From the NCBI RefSeq assembly GCF_901709675.1, contig NC_051098.1, positions 7,257,000 to 7,320,999 of the forward strand: DNA of 64,000 nt, read 5' to 3'. The notes under the pieces were generated by a model. That model saw only the letters and a program-made list of their open reading frames with translations. It was not told the DNA's origin and ran no database searches. Below, piece after piece: positions 1 to 13,426 of this stretch (position 1 is its first letter; each line of letters opens with the position of its first letter). The position numbers and the translations under genes are program-made. This DNA is from Syngnathus acus (lineage: Eukaryota > Chordata > Actinopteri > Syngnathiformes > Syngnathidae).

Positions 1-913
1 GAGGTGAGACTCTGGAAAGACTTGACCCCACCAAAATGGCTGACTCATTGGGAACGCTGAGCAGAGGAATGCTGCGAAAACAAAAAGGAGGAAGCTGGTC
101 CACTGAGCCGAACCACTCTGTGCCCACATGAGCCTGCATTAGCACACAGCAACTGACCTACTTGGACCAACAGAAGGCTAAAATGACCACAAATCAACAA
201 AGTATGATTGCATACCATCGTAACCTACTGTAATTATTGACTGAGAATAATGGAGTTTTTTAAAAATATTTATTATATTTTATATTAAGGCAGTTTGTTC
301 ATGTAATATAGGTGCACGCCAGTGAAACCAAACGACTTTGATTTTGCAACATAATATAGTATTAATAGTATTAACAAAATACAAATATGGAAAGAAACCA
401 CAGTACTTTGTTTGACTGAGGCGTTTTTGCTTTTTTTTGCTGGTGTGATTGGTGGTATGAAGAAGTGGCTTATTGTTTGTGTTAAGGTTAACCACTCCCT
501 CTATCTCGTCAGTGCATGCTGCTGATTGCAGAAACTGATGGTTGCCACAATACGGTCAGAAAGTCCTTTCTCGGATGCTATGGCATGGTTTTGGATCGTG
601 TCACTGCAGCACTAATCCCAGGAAATATTGTGACAAATTTTCTGTACAACAGATTCCGGGTGAATGAGTTATTGATATTCATGACATACAGTTAGTCATA
701 GGGAAGGAAAGAAACATGCTAACAAATGCCTCCATCAGATTAAAGGGAGTGTGTGCTTTTTAGTGACTTGTCTTGGCAACACTAATGGACCGACGCCTGC
801 CTACTGGGAAAAGTCTGACTGCGTCTTGGTCGTGCAGTTACCATGGCAGCTGGTCAAGCCATTCATGTTTTTCGTCACTTGAACTGTTCCCAACTAGAGG
901 GGAGTATGAGTGA

Positions 914-938
914 GTGTGTGTGTGTGTGTGTGTGTGTG
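914..938. repeat. (TG)n microsatellite
   Basis: An uninterrupted run of about twelve TG units is seen directly. Confidence 0.95.
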
Positions 939-2800
939 GTGAGAGGATGATGCTGCATTTGCTTTCACACTTGATTAGCTGATTACAACCAGTTTAAGCA
1001 CACTTTGCTGTATGGACCAACCAGGTTGGGTTCAAGCCATCTAAAATGTTTTTATAGCTTAATGCTAAGAATTTGCTAACTATGCATTGAGAAATCACTC
1101 TGCCATTACATTTTTCAGTTGGAGTTGTCAATTTAAAGCAAATTTAAAGCCAAGTGTTTCACCTAATCATTATGTTTATTAGTCATTATTTTTAGAGTAG
1201 TTGACAGGATGGCAGGTTTTGGTTAAGAGGTTGGTTTTAAACTAAACAAAGTCATTTGAATTGAGGAGCAAAACTCACCCTGGATAGGTTATCTAAGGAC
1301 CTGAAGATGGGCGAGAAGGAACATGGAGTTAGGAAATGGATTAAAGCCCAAAGGGACTCACCCGCTGCCATCTGCAGATTGAAACTGGAAGATGGCTGAG
1401 TGACACTGTTTCAGGAGGGGATTTAAAAAAAAAAAAAAGGCAGAAAAATATCTTGTGTGAATCTATTTGCAGCTAATACAAATTAGGATTGTTCAACCGG
1501 AAGTGCAGGAAGTCTATAATCTTGCAAGAGATATTCAATCAAGACTTTAAGTAGTATTTTTTGGCTGCATTTATTCTAATTGAATGCATTTCAATGTGAA
1601 TGAATCTGGAAAAATAAAATAGTATAAAGTATCTTTTTCTTGTCTAATTAGAAGTCTTTCAAAATCTGAAGTTTTGCTTCACAGAATTTCATTCAAATTT
1701 CACTTCTATCTAATCTACCTGGAAACTAACCGGAGCAAATTTGTGCAAGACAAGCAACTGACCAAAATGTAACATTCCGGGATGGAACAAATATCATCTT
1801 CATCAATACTTAATCCCAATAATTTACTAATGATGGATGGATGTGCATACAGCTGGTGCTTCCGCTCTGCTAATTTAGAACTACCTCTTCCATCATAAGG
1901 CACTCACCCAACACCCCTCTGTCTTTCACAGAGACTGCAGTCATAAATACAACATTGATAATCTGGCCATCATCCATCATGTCCTCTATAACGTCAACAA
2001 TAGGGAGAAAATGTCTGATATTTGGGACTGAGAGGACAGTGCGATGGTGATGACAAATAGCAGGTAGGTATAATGCAGTGGGGGCAGCATAGTAGCGATC
2101 CAAGTATAAAAAAATGTCAGGAAAAGATGAACAGCGGCAGTCAAGAAGCAAAATATATTCCTTCGGTTGTCCTCTTTTGCTGCGGAGACCCTGAGGGGAA
2201 ACTGGAAATCCGCTGTGGCCTAGTCTGCCGATGCAGTACTTTATCTTTAAAGCGGCACTACGTTACTAGCATCCCATTTGAGTCGGGTCTCATTGGTTGT
2301 GCTTTTTTTGTTGTTGTTGTCAACATCTTCCAAATGTGCATCTCATACTGAACTTAATCAGTACTTTCTTACTTGAGTAGCCAAACTACAGCCCTCATAT
2401 GATGGGTCTTTTGTTTCTTGCCAAATTTTTGAATACTGACAAGCTTCAGACGTGTGGGGGCTACAATTAGAAATGAGTCGAAAATAGATCAGAGAGGCCG
2501 TTTGGAGAAAACGCGCCTGAGGATGTTTCTGGTTTTCTTGTGAGGATCTGAAGCCTCTGCGTACATCAGGGGAAGTTTCCAAATGTTTTTGATGTTTTGC
2601 TTGACGACAGCACTCACAAGTGCACACACAATTGTATAATGTATGTATAAGCACAGAGTGGTATGTTTCAACAGAATGCGGCTGAAGAAGAAGCGGAACA
2701 ATGTTTAACATTAACGTCATGCACAAATTTAATCTTCAGTTTTTAAAAGTAAGAAAATGCTTATGATTTTTTCCAGTGAACAGTCGAGGATGTACACTCG

Positions 2801-2880
2801 CTGCCTCACCCAGTCAACTGGGTTAGGCTCTTAAACACCTGCGACCCTAATGAGGATAAGCAGTATGGAAAATGGATGGA
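2801..2880 (-). repeat. Teleost ATCCATCC-type dispersed repeat fragment
   Basis: Read on the minus strand, it runs CCATCCATTTTCCATACTGC, then a TTATCCTCATTAGGGTCGC block, then CCCAGTTGACT. This matches in order the common fish repeat that reads 'ccattttctataccgcttatcc... agggtcgcgg... cccagctgac'. Relatives occur at 6.3, 34.2, 35.2, 46.8 and 62.2 kb. The family identity is from memory of fish genomes. Confidence 0.65.
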
Positions 2881-4639
2881 GTAAATATGTAAGAAAAACA
2901 TGTACTGTGTAAAAATGCTGCAACAGCAAAGATACACATTTCAGTGAACAGCATTGTGTGTGCGTGCGTGTGAGCAGTGCAAAAATCAACGTTGGGGCAC
3001 TCCCAAACGCACATCTCTCGCTTTCTGTCTCTCTCTCTCTGTCTCACTCGCTCTCCCTAGGTCTCGCTCGCGCTCCCTTTTTCTCTCTCTCTCTTTCTAT
3101 CCCTCTCAGGGCATAGTAGTTACATAACCTGCATTAATATTTCTAATTAAAATCTAACAAAAGACATTACTTTTCACAAATGCAACTAAATCCTAATTGG
3201 AATAGTTTCTTATAAAGTGCACTCATGACAATGTTAAGAATAGGTGCAGGCTATACGCAGGAGGTCATTATTATTTTAATCCCCGACTTTGCTTTTCCAT
3301 CAACAAACACAAGGCTGAAAAGTACGTTTTTGGCATTATTGATGTTGTGATGCAGTGTATCGTTATTAATTAATATGAAGCAAAGGTAGGCCTTTTCACA
3401 GTTGTCCATGACACTGCCTTGTGGTGCACACAAAAAAAAAGCAACGTGGAAAGTCCTAACATTGATATTATGAATTTCTTTTTGCATGCTTCTGCAAGAA
3501 TGCACAAGGACATGCCTTTGATAACATCTCCCTTTTCCTTTGGTAAAGTGTGATATCATAGATATCTCCAAATGCACAAATATCCCCAATACCCATCCAT
3601 GCTTATTGCTGTATCAGGACTATCATCATCTGACCTGAATTATGAACAAGTTCAATTTCCAGGTGTAAATCTTCCACTAACATGACGTTTGCATTAGTGT
3701 CTGAGAGTGAGGATAACGTGAGATCCAGCTGGATTTGGTCCAACTACAAAGATCTGCACGTACATGAGGTTACACAACAGTGTGGCGGCCAGACAGGTCA
3801 GCCTCCATTTCAGTCTAAAAGGCAAAAGGATGCTAACAGATGGTGCTTCAACTCATGACTATCAGGGTGATTAAGGGATGGCAGACTAAAGTCTAACAGT
3901 GTTTATGTACAATGGGTGCCTGAGACACACAAATCATCAGGAACACAGAGTTTGCTGACACCACACAATCAATCTCATTAAGCTCATCAAGTCTTGAGTG
4001 GTCACCAAAGAACCAAGCGGGATGCACGTTGCCGAAACAGCTCTCCCTTTCACTTTTGTTTTTGTCTCGCTCCCCCTGCAGTGCTCTGTAATTTGTCTAA
4101 AAATACCACGCAAAGAAGAGGAGGAGAAGCGTAAACAAACAAGGGGAGGAGATGATGAAAGAAAGGAGGGCAGCTGGAAAAAAAAAAAGGATTGCACGCA
4201 GTGAGCGAAGGCGGAAAGTTAGCCACCTGGACGTGGATGCGTGCGCCCATGTGAGGGATGACGGAGAGCATGTGCCTGGTCCTATTATTATTTTATTTTT
4301 TTTCAGCCACGTGAGCGCCTCTCCTCAGCTGCTCTGTGCTCAAATTGAGCCCACCAGAGGGGAGCAGAGCGAGGTCACCACTGTCAGTCTGAAAACAAAC
4401 ACACGAGTCCACACTGGATGCATGTAGGCTCTAACACGTATGTATGCGCCTTACGACATGCATTGTGTTTAATTGTCTAATCAGTCTCGCACGATACTGC
4501 ATCACAGGTGTTAACCCGTTTAACCACCACTGGAGTCTAGACTATGTCTGCGCTCTTCTTTGCAATCACAACTGCTTCAAACGTGCACAATTGCAATGAG
4601 TACATACAGACATGTTCTCCTTCTCATTTTGCACCTTAC

Positions 4640-4662
4640 CAGGCGAGCTTGAAGCTTTTCAT
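4640..4662 (-). CDS. gramd1b: gramd1b short-isoform first coding exon (partial gene)
   Basis: On the minus strand an ATG at 4662 opens seven codons (MKSFKLA) plus two bases, TG, followed at once by the donor GTAAGG. The human GRAMD1B short isoform starts MKGFKLSC followed by TASNSN, so the match covers the peptide, the tiny exon length and the phase-2 split of the cysteine codon. GRAMD1B (Aster-B) is an ER-anchored protein with GRAM and VASt/ASTER domains that moves cholesterol from the plasma membrane to the ER. None of those domains is in this window. The exon sits at the 3' end of a GC-richer block that looks like a promoter and 5'UTR. The ATG context is not a strong Kozak (C at -3), and several upstream ATGs occur in other frames. 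The rest of the gene must lie left of base 1. Confidence 0.8.
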
Positions 4663-5341
4663 CAGTACAGCGAGGTGTGTCTAATGTCCATAGCATGTTG
4701 TGGGCACCAGGCTGCCCGCTGATGCCGCTGCATGCTGACTGACAGCCTCCTCCACAATCCTCACCTCCCATGCACGCAACCAAAGCAAAGCCACAGTCTT
4801 CCGACAGGACGGATGATTTTTGGGGCTGACCGAAATCCACAAGGATTTGCCTCGCTCCCTGTTACATTCTGTGCCGCAGTGCTGTGCGCTTGTGCCAAAA
4901 ATTCACATTCTTTTTTTTTTTTTTTAGTTTTCCCTGAAGAGAAGCAGGTGAGCCAGCAGTGCGACGATGCGATCTACAGCATGAAGAGAAAGAGTTAAGA
5001 ACGGCACAGAAAAGCAAACACGGTTGATCCTTCTAACATCCGAGTCTCTGACTGAGAGCGCTTCCACTTTGCTGGCTCAAACTCTCCCCCCATGGCTCCC
5101 TCAGCCACTGCCTCTGCGGATGAAAGCTGCACTTGCTGTGCTCATAGTGAGCAGGCGCGAGATAGCTCCCCTCCCCCTCCCCTAACACCCCTTCCCGTTC
5201 CGTCTCTGTCCACTTCCCTAGATGGCTCCCTTTCGCTTCTTTGCAAGATAAGCCCGGCTGACCCGGAGTGCAGGACGGCATCGCTGATTGTAGCCGTTGG
5301 CCATCCCATCCTCCACGCTAAGTATGAGAAGGCTATTTAGA
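4663..5341 (-). promoter_or_regulatory. gramd1b: Candidate promoter and 5'UTR of the short gramd1b isoform
   Basis: The block is GC- and CpG-richer than its surroundings. On the minus strand it reads towards the MKSFKLA exon. A TAAATAG TATA-like motif sits at about 5334-5341, so transcription might begin near 5310. The leader would be about 650 nt and carries upstream ATGs, including one at 4840 whose reading frame overlaps the main start in another frame. A run of T at 4911-4925 (A on the minus strand) lies within it. Promoter and start site are inferred. Confidence 0.45.
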
Positions 5342-6316
5342 GCGGGACCTGCTGCAATTTTTCTCTTTCATCTTGAGCTTTAGCCTTGCCCAGTGTCAGT
5401 CGACAATATTCATCACCTAATGTGATTCTAACCAGAATGTACATAGCAGTGCATTTTTTTAATTAAAATACTTCAACGAAAAAAACTGACATTTTGCTCT
5501 TGAGCACTCCATCTCTAATCAAATCAGCAACTATAACGTCATGTTTAGCAAGCTATATTTGAAAGGGATTAACCTTTACAGCACCGGAGTTGCACTGTCA
5601 AATCAAGCAGTGCTTGTTTAATCTGCAAGGTCAGAGGAGTCAGAGAGCAATGAGCCAAAGACTTCCAAGAGAAGCTGTCATTTCCCCCCCAAAAAAGACC
5701 ATCATGGGTGACAGAGCGACATGTTCTTGTGGCTCGAACTAGTGTCCATACTCCAAACAAATTACGCTTCATTAGCTATTAATGAAACGAATGCATCAAT
5801 GCGAACTAACTGGTGCCTAGTGAAATAAAGTTGAAGTCTACTTGAGGAACTATTTCAAATGTTACCATTGGTTGATATTGCGACTAATAAGTGTTTCAGT
5901 GGTTGGATTTCTTTTGCTTTATATGTACGTAAAGCAAAATTTTGCATTTCATGAGGGTCGATGGTGAGCTAATGCCTATTCCAGCTGATTTAGCAAGAGG
6001 CATCATACACCAAAAGAAAAAAGATTGCATTGCATGGCAACAACAGGTAGCGCAAGTGCTGTTGATTCAGTCTCAACTTGTTTGCTGGCTAAAGAAGAGG
6101 CGATTGCAAATTAGATAGCCGCAGCCTGCTACAGTGGTTGGCATGCACCCAGAGAGCATTATACTGCTTAATATGACAAAAGATTACAAGCAGAAGATCT
6201 GAACTTTCATTTACTCAACATGAATCGTTCGGCCATTGCCCATTTAAACACAGGATCCAATGTTTAATTCTTCAAGAAAAGTGTGAAAAAAAACCTCACT
6301 TTTTTTACGTTATTAT

Positions 6317-6426
6317 CATCCACCCATTTTCTACACCACCTGTCATTCGACTTAAGGGACTATCCCAGTTGACTTTGAACGAGAGGCGGGGTCCACCCAG
6401 GATTAATCACAACCAATCACAGGGCA
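6317..6426 (+). repeat. Teleost ATCCATCC-type dispersed repeat fragment
   Basis: The order 'ccacccattttctacaccac', 'tatcccagttgactttgaac', 'gagaggcggggtccaccc' and 'aaccaatcacagggcac' matches the common fish dispersed repeat. In related copies this is followed by 'cattcacactcacattcacacc'. The copy is diverged and truncated. Confidence 0.7.
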
Positions 6427-8824
6427 CAACATTTATTTAGTTAGAGTAACATAAAAATCAAGCATCTATGAGTCAATTATTCTTTCCTATTGTCAGTTCC
6501 GATAATTTACAACGCAAGTAGCATCCCTAATCAGATTGCACCGCAATATGATCCAGTTACTTGAGTAAAACAAAGCGGAAGGAGAGACAGTGAAAGACTT
6601 TCCAGCCCACGTCAGATCAGAACAGACACGAGGCCCCTGTCACATTCTATTGTTAGTCAACGGAGAGACAGCAGGGAGAAGAAAGCGAGGAAAAAGCAGG
6701 ACAAGATGGCAGTGCAACGCAGCAAGAGCTTTCAGCTAGAGCACAGTACGTCGTCTCACACAGAGTCCATCTGGTGTCCACCTCGTCGTGGTGCTAGCGC
6801 TAGCCAAGCAAAAGAGAAAATACATCCTCCAAAGGTGCACTTGCTGACAGTCCTAATTCATGACTCAGTCTTCTAACAAGCGGAACATCCTAAACTAGAT
6901 CTAAGTCTACAAAAATTAACAAAAGCAGGCAGACACTGTGACATTTAATAAATTTGCAAAAATGCATTGTTTTAAATATATATTAAGGAATATGAATCTT
7001 AAAACGTGTTTGTATTGGTTGGCTTTTGTCACGTATGTTGTGCGGTATGCTAGTTACTAGTCTGCATGTTGGAGAGAAACACAGTGGTGCTGAATGGACA
7101 GCTCCACATCAGAAAAGTCAACGAGTCACGTCATTGTATTTTTTTTCCCCTCATCGATGCCCCCTGCTGGCTAACTTACAATGACGTTTTGTTGAAACCC
7201 ATTCATGAGTTTATGATCGGTACAGCTTGGAGCCGATACCAGCTACCTTTAGTGTGGTACATCCTGGACTAGGTACAAATGTACATAAAGATTGAAATCT
7301 TAAAGTGTGGAACTCAGAATGAAAGATGTATATGGTTTCAAGAAAAACTGTATTCAAAAAGGACACCATCTCAAAATTCTTTGCAGATAGTCTCATGGCT
7401 AAATCGTGGCTGCACAACGAAAGATGGCACCATGATGCTGATGCATGACATAGTCAGAAACTAAAGCAACACTTCATGATCGGGTCGAGCCCCATATAAA
7501 TGCCAAAGTCAGATGCAGACGGCCTGCTGTCATGTGTTGCATGAATAAAAGAACAAAGCACTAACAGTAACGCTCTTATTTTAAAAGCGGCCTCCCTTCC
7601 ATTCCCTGGTTCAGCAGCAGCGGCAAACACGATGGAAATAGACTCAATAAACCCCTGTCGCATACTCATCGTAATTATAACACAAAGAGGAATGGGGGGG
7701 GAGAAGAGAGGAGGTGAATGTTGGGATTATTAAGATTATTACAGACAACACAATGGAGATAGAATGTTATATAGTAATATGATGAAACAATAACCGCATT
7801 TCCACACACAGAGGCTGAACCGTTTGTTTACTTAACAGCAATATTGTAACTAACAGGTAACTGTATTATTATTATGAAGAATAATATTATGAATTACTAT
7901 TATATGATCGCTAAACAAAACAACAACAAAACGCAACAAACAAAACAAACAACTTTGTAAAGTAAATTAATTAGACTACCGGACAGTTTAAGGTTAATGC
8001 CAATCTGCCCTATTTGACCCTCACCAGTAATTGCTAACCATAAATTCCCATTTAAGTAGTTATTATGATTGCATTCCTGAACAGGAAAAAAAAAAAGTTT
8101 TAGGGATTGAATGTCATGCTTGATTAATTTTTTATTTATCGGTTGAACCCAATGAAACCCTCAAATTAGGGTGGAAAAAGGGATTCAAAATGGTCAAATG
8201 TAGGAAGCTCACAAAATCTGTATTAAAGCATTTCGAGAGTGGAGTCTGCCTTCTTGTTTTAATGACTGGTGTTGAAATACATTTGTTAAACACTAGTTAA
8301 AAAAAATAAAATAGGGATGACTGTGTGTGATAGGAAAGTCCCCACATTTTCTTTTTGCTATTAAATATGTCACAATTATTCCAGAATTCATGAGAACATA
8401 TTGTTTAAAATATTTTTGTGATGTGTTTGCTAACATTTAAAAAAGGTTCAGCTGCAAATATTCTTTTTTTATGTCTTCAGTCTAGATATGTGCACATATA
8501 TGCGGGTCCCAATAGTTGCTGATCATAATTGCTGTTTTACTGTCTTTGTTTACCTGCCAGATCCAACAGATGGAAATGAGTGACCAGACCAGGTAATTTT
8601 GGTCTCTTTGTTCTGCATAATTAATTGTATTATTGTAAAAGGTGGTGATTGATAAATAAATGTCCCAACTGAAACTAAAAACACACATATATATGTAAAT
8701 ATGTATTTGTGTTAAGTTGTTTTGGTTTTGCATATTGAGAATAAGATGATGTACAAATATACTAGACTTAAAAGAAGCGAAGAGGTTGGATTCAATGTAT
8801 ACGATTGTGTGGGTGTGTTTACAG

Positions 8825-8905
8825 GCTGCCTACACCAAGCTGCACAATGCCATTGCCACTGTTTATAATTTTTACCTGCGGCTCAAGCTCTTATGCAGCA
8901 CATCC
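8825..8905 (+). other. Candidate 81-nt coding exon on the plus strand, unidentified
   Basis: A T-rich tract ending TTTACAG precedes the segment and the donor CC|GTGAGT follows it. In frame 0 it encodes exactly 27 residues, starting AAYTKLHNAIATVYNFYLRL and ending KLLCSTS, with both borders in phase 0. The amphipathic pattern and codon choice look protein-like, but a second frame is also open. I do not recognise the peptide. It lies antisense inside the long gramd1b intron, with no other plus-strand exon recognised nearby. It could be one exon of a nested gene, a decayed gene fragment, or chance. Confidence 0.3.
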
Positions 8906-10509
8906 GTGAGTCATCGCATCATGACCTTGAGCTCCTCCAATTCGCCCCGACACTGTTAGAAAAAGCGACACAAACGGGATCAGCTTCCCGATTGCCTCCA
9001 GATCTAAAACTTCATCCCAGAGCTTTAATCGTATTAGTTCTACAATTGAGAAGGACAATATTTATTTTTTAATTCATATGCAGCATGTTATATACACATT
9101 TAGTTTAATGTCCTGAGATTAAGCACACTAACTTCGTGATCAATAGTATATGGGAATTTAATTTAGAAAGTAATGAAAATGAATTTGGAACTTTGTCACA
9201 AAATAATGTAAGGCCTGTCAGACCCTTTGTAGAAAAAGTAATACATCTCATTTTTGAGGCCAATTTATGTTTCCATTAAAATTTTCAATGTTATTTTAAA
9301 GTTTAATAGTAAATTAAAATGACATATATATGGCAAGGGTTAGTGTTAGGATTGAGGCATATTTTCAGGAATAAATACATATCATACTTGCAGGGCGCAG
9401 AGTGGAAAGGTTAATGGGTAATCATTGTTCCATCAATTTGATGACAGCAATTTTCATAGACTCGTGTACAAGTTTAATCTGAAATCAAACTAATCACAAC
9501 CAAAATTCTTCACATTTATAACATGCATAACTTACTACATTAACAAATGAGCATGACCGAGGACCAAAGTCATCATACTAGTATATAACGGTGGTATGGA
9601 AGTAGAACGATCAATCATATTCCAAAAGTTGATGGAATACAGGCCTGGATGGAGAAATATTGACCAACTCCACTGTAACGTCACCGCCCACTGGACAATC
9701 GGTACTTGCTGCCACAGTGACAACCCTGATTACAACATACGTATATCCCACACTGATGCGAGTCCGAAGCTTCCGGGCCACATTTGGACCTTTGTCTGCT
9801 ATTTGGACGTAGAAATGTGCCGAGAACTTAACGCTAAGTCATGTAGCACTGACTTGGCTTTATCTGGTTGCTATGCCATTATCACCCACAAAGCACAAGG
9901 AACTGACAAGGACACCACTTGAGCTATTTTGAACCTCGTGAATGATCCACGTCACTTGTGAAAACAAAGCAACAAGGCCTCACAACTTTCAAGCATTTCA
10001 GTCTGCATAGCCTTCACACTGAAAGGAAAAAAAAAAAATCGCATTGCATAAATTGAATGAATGTTCTTGTGTATGATTTGTATGGGCTGTTCAAGAGATG
10101 GGCTGTTCAAAAGTTGCCAAGCACCGCGGTGCTAGCTCTGCAAAAACAACACCACAGGTAAATAGGAGTCTATTTGGCCTGTGTTATGCTGATTGAACAT
10201 CTTGTATTTTGCCATTTTCACAACAGTCATATATCCTTTTCACTACCTGGATGTTTCAATTCAGTGTAAAATTAGCAAAATGTTGGATATTGACAAGAAA
10301 AAACAAAAACGAGTGGAAATGTAAGCAACTGAAGCATAAAACGTTCATGATATCCTGACCTTCAGTCCTAGCTTGACACTCAATCCAACATATCTTACAA
10401 AGCGATATGATTTATAATATTGTTAAACAGTCTTTGACATCTGACATCATTTCGCATGGTAAATAAAAGTGAGATTAATGAGCAAACAGGTAATAGTGAT
10501 ACCTTAAAA

Positions 10510-10690
10510 CCATGGTTCTCAAACTTTCTGCACCTAATACCACAAAAAAGATTTACTAAGCTCAGTACCGCTACTAAGTGCCTCTATCATGATCAACATT
10601 ACAATACAGTAGCGTAGTGGCCCAAGTGCTTAACATTATGCTTAATCATAGGAAAATAAAAACTTTACTTCAATTATAAATCAATCAAAA
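10510..10690 (+). repeat. Possible hAT-like repeat fragment
   Basis: It begins 'atggttctcaaactttctgc' and continues 'agcgtagtggcccaagtgct'. Both phrases resemble the left portion of fish hAT-derived repeats that start 'cagtggttctcaaacttttt'. No matching right terminus or target duplication was found, so the assignment rests on recalled similarity. Confidence 0.35.
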
Positions 10691-13426
10691 TGTATTGTAT
10701 CAATGTTAAAAAATTGCCGCAAGATAAAATTTTACACACTGTTCCTAAAGATAAATCCGAATTATATTGATTGTAACAGATACAACTGACCACCATGGAA
10801 AGGGCATGAATGTAAAAAAAAAAATTCGACGAGCTTGTTGGATATTAAACTGTAGCGTTCCCTCTGACGGTGGGCCGGCATGCAGTATAGTCCAGCGCGT
10901 CATAACCATAATTTAATTTTTTAAAGCGTAATAAATGCTTCAAGGAGAATATTTTTGCCTCATGGCGTCACTTTTTTATATGAGGAGTATCATTTATAGC
11001 CTACCTTTGAGGTTTCCATATCAGTTTCTTCCACTTCTTTTGCTTGGCCTATCAGTGAGGGTACAGAAAAGCAAGTGAGAGGCCTTGGTATAAAATCATA
11101 TTTGTGTAAACATAATGAGAAACTAGTGTTCATGTAATACAGTTGAACAAAGGGATCGCAAATTCCTCGATTAAAATACGACTAAAAGCCTTATCATATT
11201 GTGACATTCTTCACCACATATTCAGTGATGTTGCCAGAGGAACAAGACACATTTTCCATCATCTCCGAGTCAGACCTCACACACAATGACATGCATTTGT
11301 GTGTGTTTAATCGCATGTAGAGTACAAAGTGACACAGCCCCTTTCACTCCAGTGTCAGTGACTCAATAATAGGCGCCCACATGCGTCATGAATCACCGTG
11401 ATCACAAGCCCACAAATGCTCCTTCACCTATTCCTTCCATGTATTCTATGCAGTCGAAATTGACCTAGACATTGGATGTTACAGTCATTGATGTGTCACT
11501 ATCTTCTGCTTGCCATTAGAGCTTAATATGCGAAATATTATAAGTGGTGTGTGGTTACCTGAAAAAAGGCCTGGAGCAGAAGGATATATTGTGACCAAAT
11601 TATTTACAAGGCAGAGGTAAGCTACGTTATTGATGAAGACATTGGAGCATCTGCAGGCTACATTAATCATGTTAGAGATGAAGGACGACCCTAACATGTA
11701 CCTTTAGTTAATGCGCATGTTGTGGCACAAATGCATCACAGAGGATAAATCATTCACTCTGATGCCCATCACTAAACGACTGTAAAAACGCTAAAGACCC
11801 GGTAAAGAAAATGTCTTTCATGTGGTTCGGTCTATTTAAGTTTCATTGCTATGGGTAACCAGTCGGATAGGAGTGTGTCTATGCAAAGTAAAAGTGCATT
11901 AACTTGTGGCCTGTGCAGAAGACGGAAACATTAGTGTAATCAGCATTTACTCATAAACATAAAGACAATGTGAAATACACGGTGAGTCACCAGATGCTTT
12001 GAGATGACTCAGCAGAGGGTGCCTGAATGCACACACGTGGGGCATTAATAAATAAAGTGCATGTGAAATACATATGCATGTGCCAAGGAGATTTTTTTAA
12101 AGCAGTAAGTGGTAACTACAAGAGAACCAGTGTATACTTCATCTCTAACTGACACCGTGCCACGAATAAAAATTAATGCTGCCTATATTTAAGATAAATA
12201 CAATTACATAAAAGAAGCAATTTAGTAGAAATGGGTATGATATAGGGCTGCGTGATGTTGGAAAAACATGCCCTATGGGTGTTGAAAATGGTGACATCAA
12301 AATTAGGATATTTAACGCAACTAAAGAAATTATATTTTTATGATTGGCAGGAAGAAATAGATAAATGTTTCTATGTGGCAAAGTAAGGTTCAATGTATTC
12401 TCAGATAATTAATTAATTCTAATAACTTATATGTATATGTATACAGTTATTTAGTGTTAGGAATGCCATTACATATTGTACATTCAAGGTTGCGTCTGAT
12501 TGGGAAAAGTCAGATAAAAACATACAATTCCCTATGGAAATAAGTGCATGTCTCTGTGATATGCACATTTTTTATATACTATATTGTGCAGCCAAAGTAG
12601 GATATACATTGATTGATCATTTTTATTCAAAAGAATTATATAAGATTGTTTTTATCAATAAAACTGGTAGGAATGGATCTCACTACAGAAAGCAGCAGAC
12701 GAAGTAAATCAATGAGGTCAACTTGTTTGCTGGGTTTACTGACAGCAGAACAAATGTGGGTTTAACAGAAATAAAATGTTGTTCTCTTGCATTTCCCCAA
12801 CATAATACTATGCTATGTTGAAACAGAGAGACATTTGGTGCAAAACCAGTTTAAAGAAAAAATTAAAAAACGAAACATTTGATGTTAAAGTCTTTCTACT
12901 GATGATGGAGATTGTGGTTGTTTCATTGTAGGTCACACTTGTACAGTCTAAGGCTAACAAGAAAAGATCCTCCTCAGTCCTCATTTCAATGCACATATAC
13001 AGACTCGTAATCGTGTGATGATAAACGATTCTCTTGAGTTTTATTTTTTCAGAATTCCAATGTATTATATTTTCCAGATGTATGTGAGAAATCGATCATT
13101 CATCATATATTGATCATATATTGTAGCAATACATTCTAGGATGATTTAATGCCCAGTTAGTTTACGTAACCCCCCCTACAAAAAAAAAGAATCCACAGCT
13201 TATATACCTAAACAGTAAATCTGAGCAAATGCACCTCAGAGTTTTTTTTAACCACCCTTATCTAAAGCGTAATCAGGTTGATCTAGTTTGTCGGTGAAGC
13301 CAAAATGGACATTTAATTCAGCAGAATAAAACTCGTTGGCCAACAAACGTAATTTAACATCATGCAACTTTTGAAATAGTAGGATTTGAGTAACTCATAA
13401 GATATCAACACTCGAAAGGGTTACCG

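Larger units (their letters stand above)
1..4639 (-). other. gramd1b: gramd1b intron, partial, running off the left edge
   Basis: This stretch lies downstream of the short first exon of gramd1b on the minus strand. I found no segment resembling the next expected exon, which in the human protein begins TASNSNRSTPACSP, so that exon should lie beyond the left edge. It contains a TG microsatellite, a dispersed-repeat fragment near 2.8 kb and a CT-rich tract near 3020-3105. Open frames here are short and not codon-like. The intron assignment is inferred from the donor site at 4639. Confidence 0.6.

Noticed and set aside
9596-9922. 108-codon plus frame
   Set aside because: It contains several cysteines and histidines but no spaced metal-binding pattern, and the reverse strand is partly open too.
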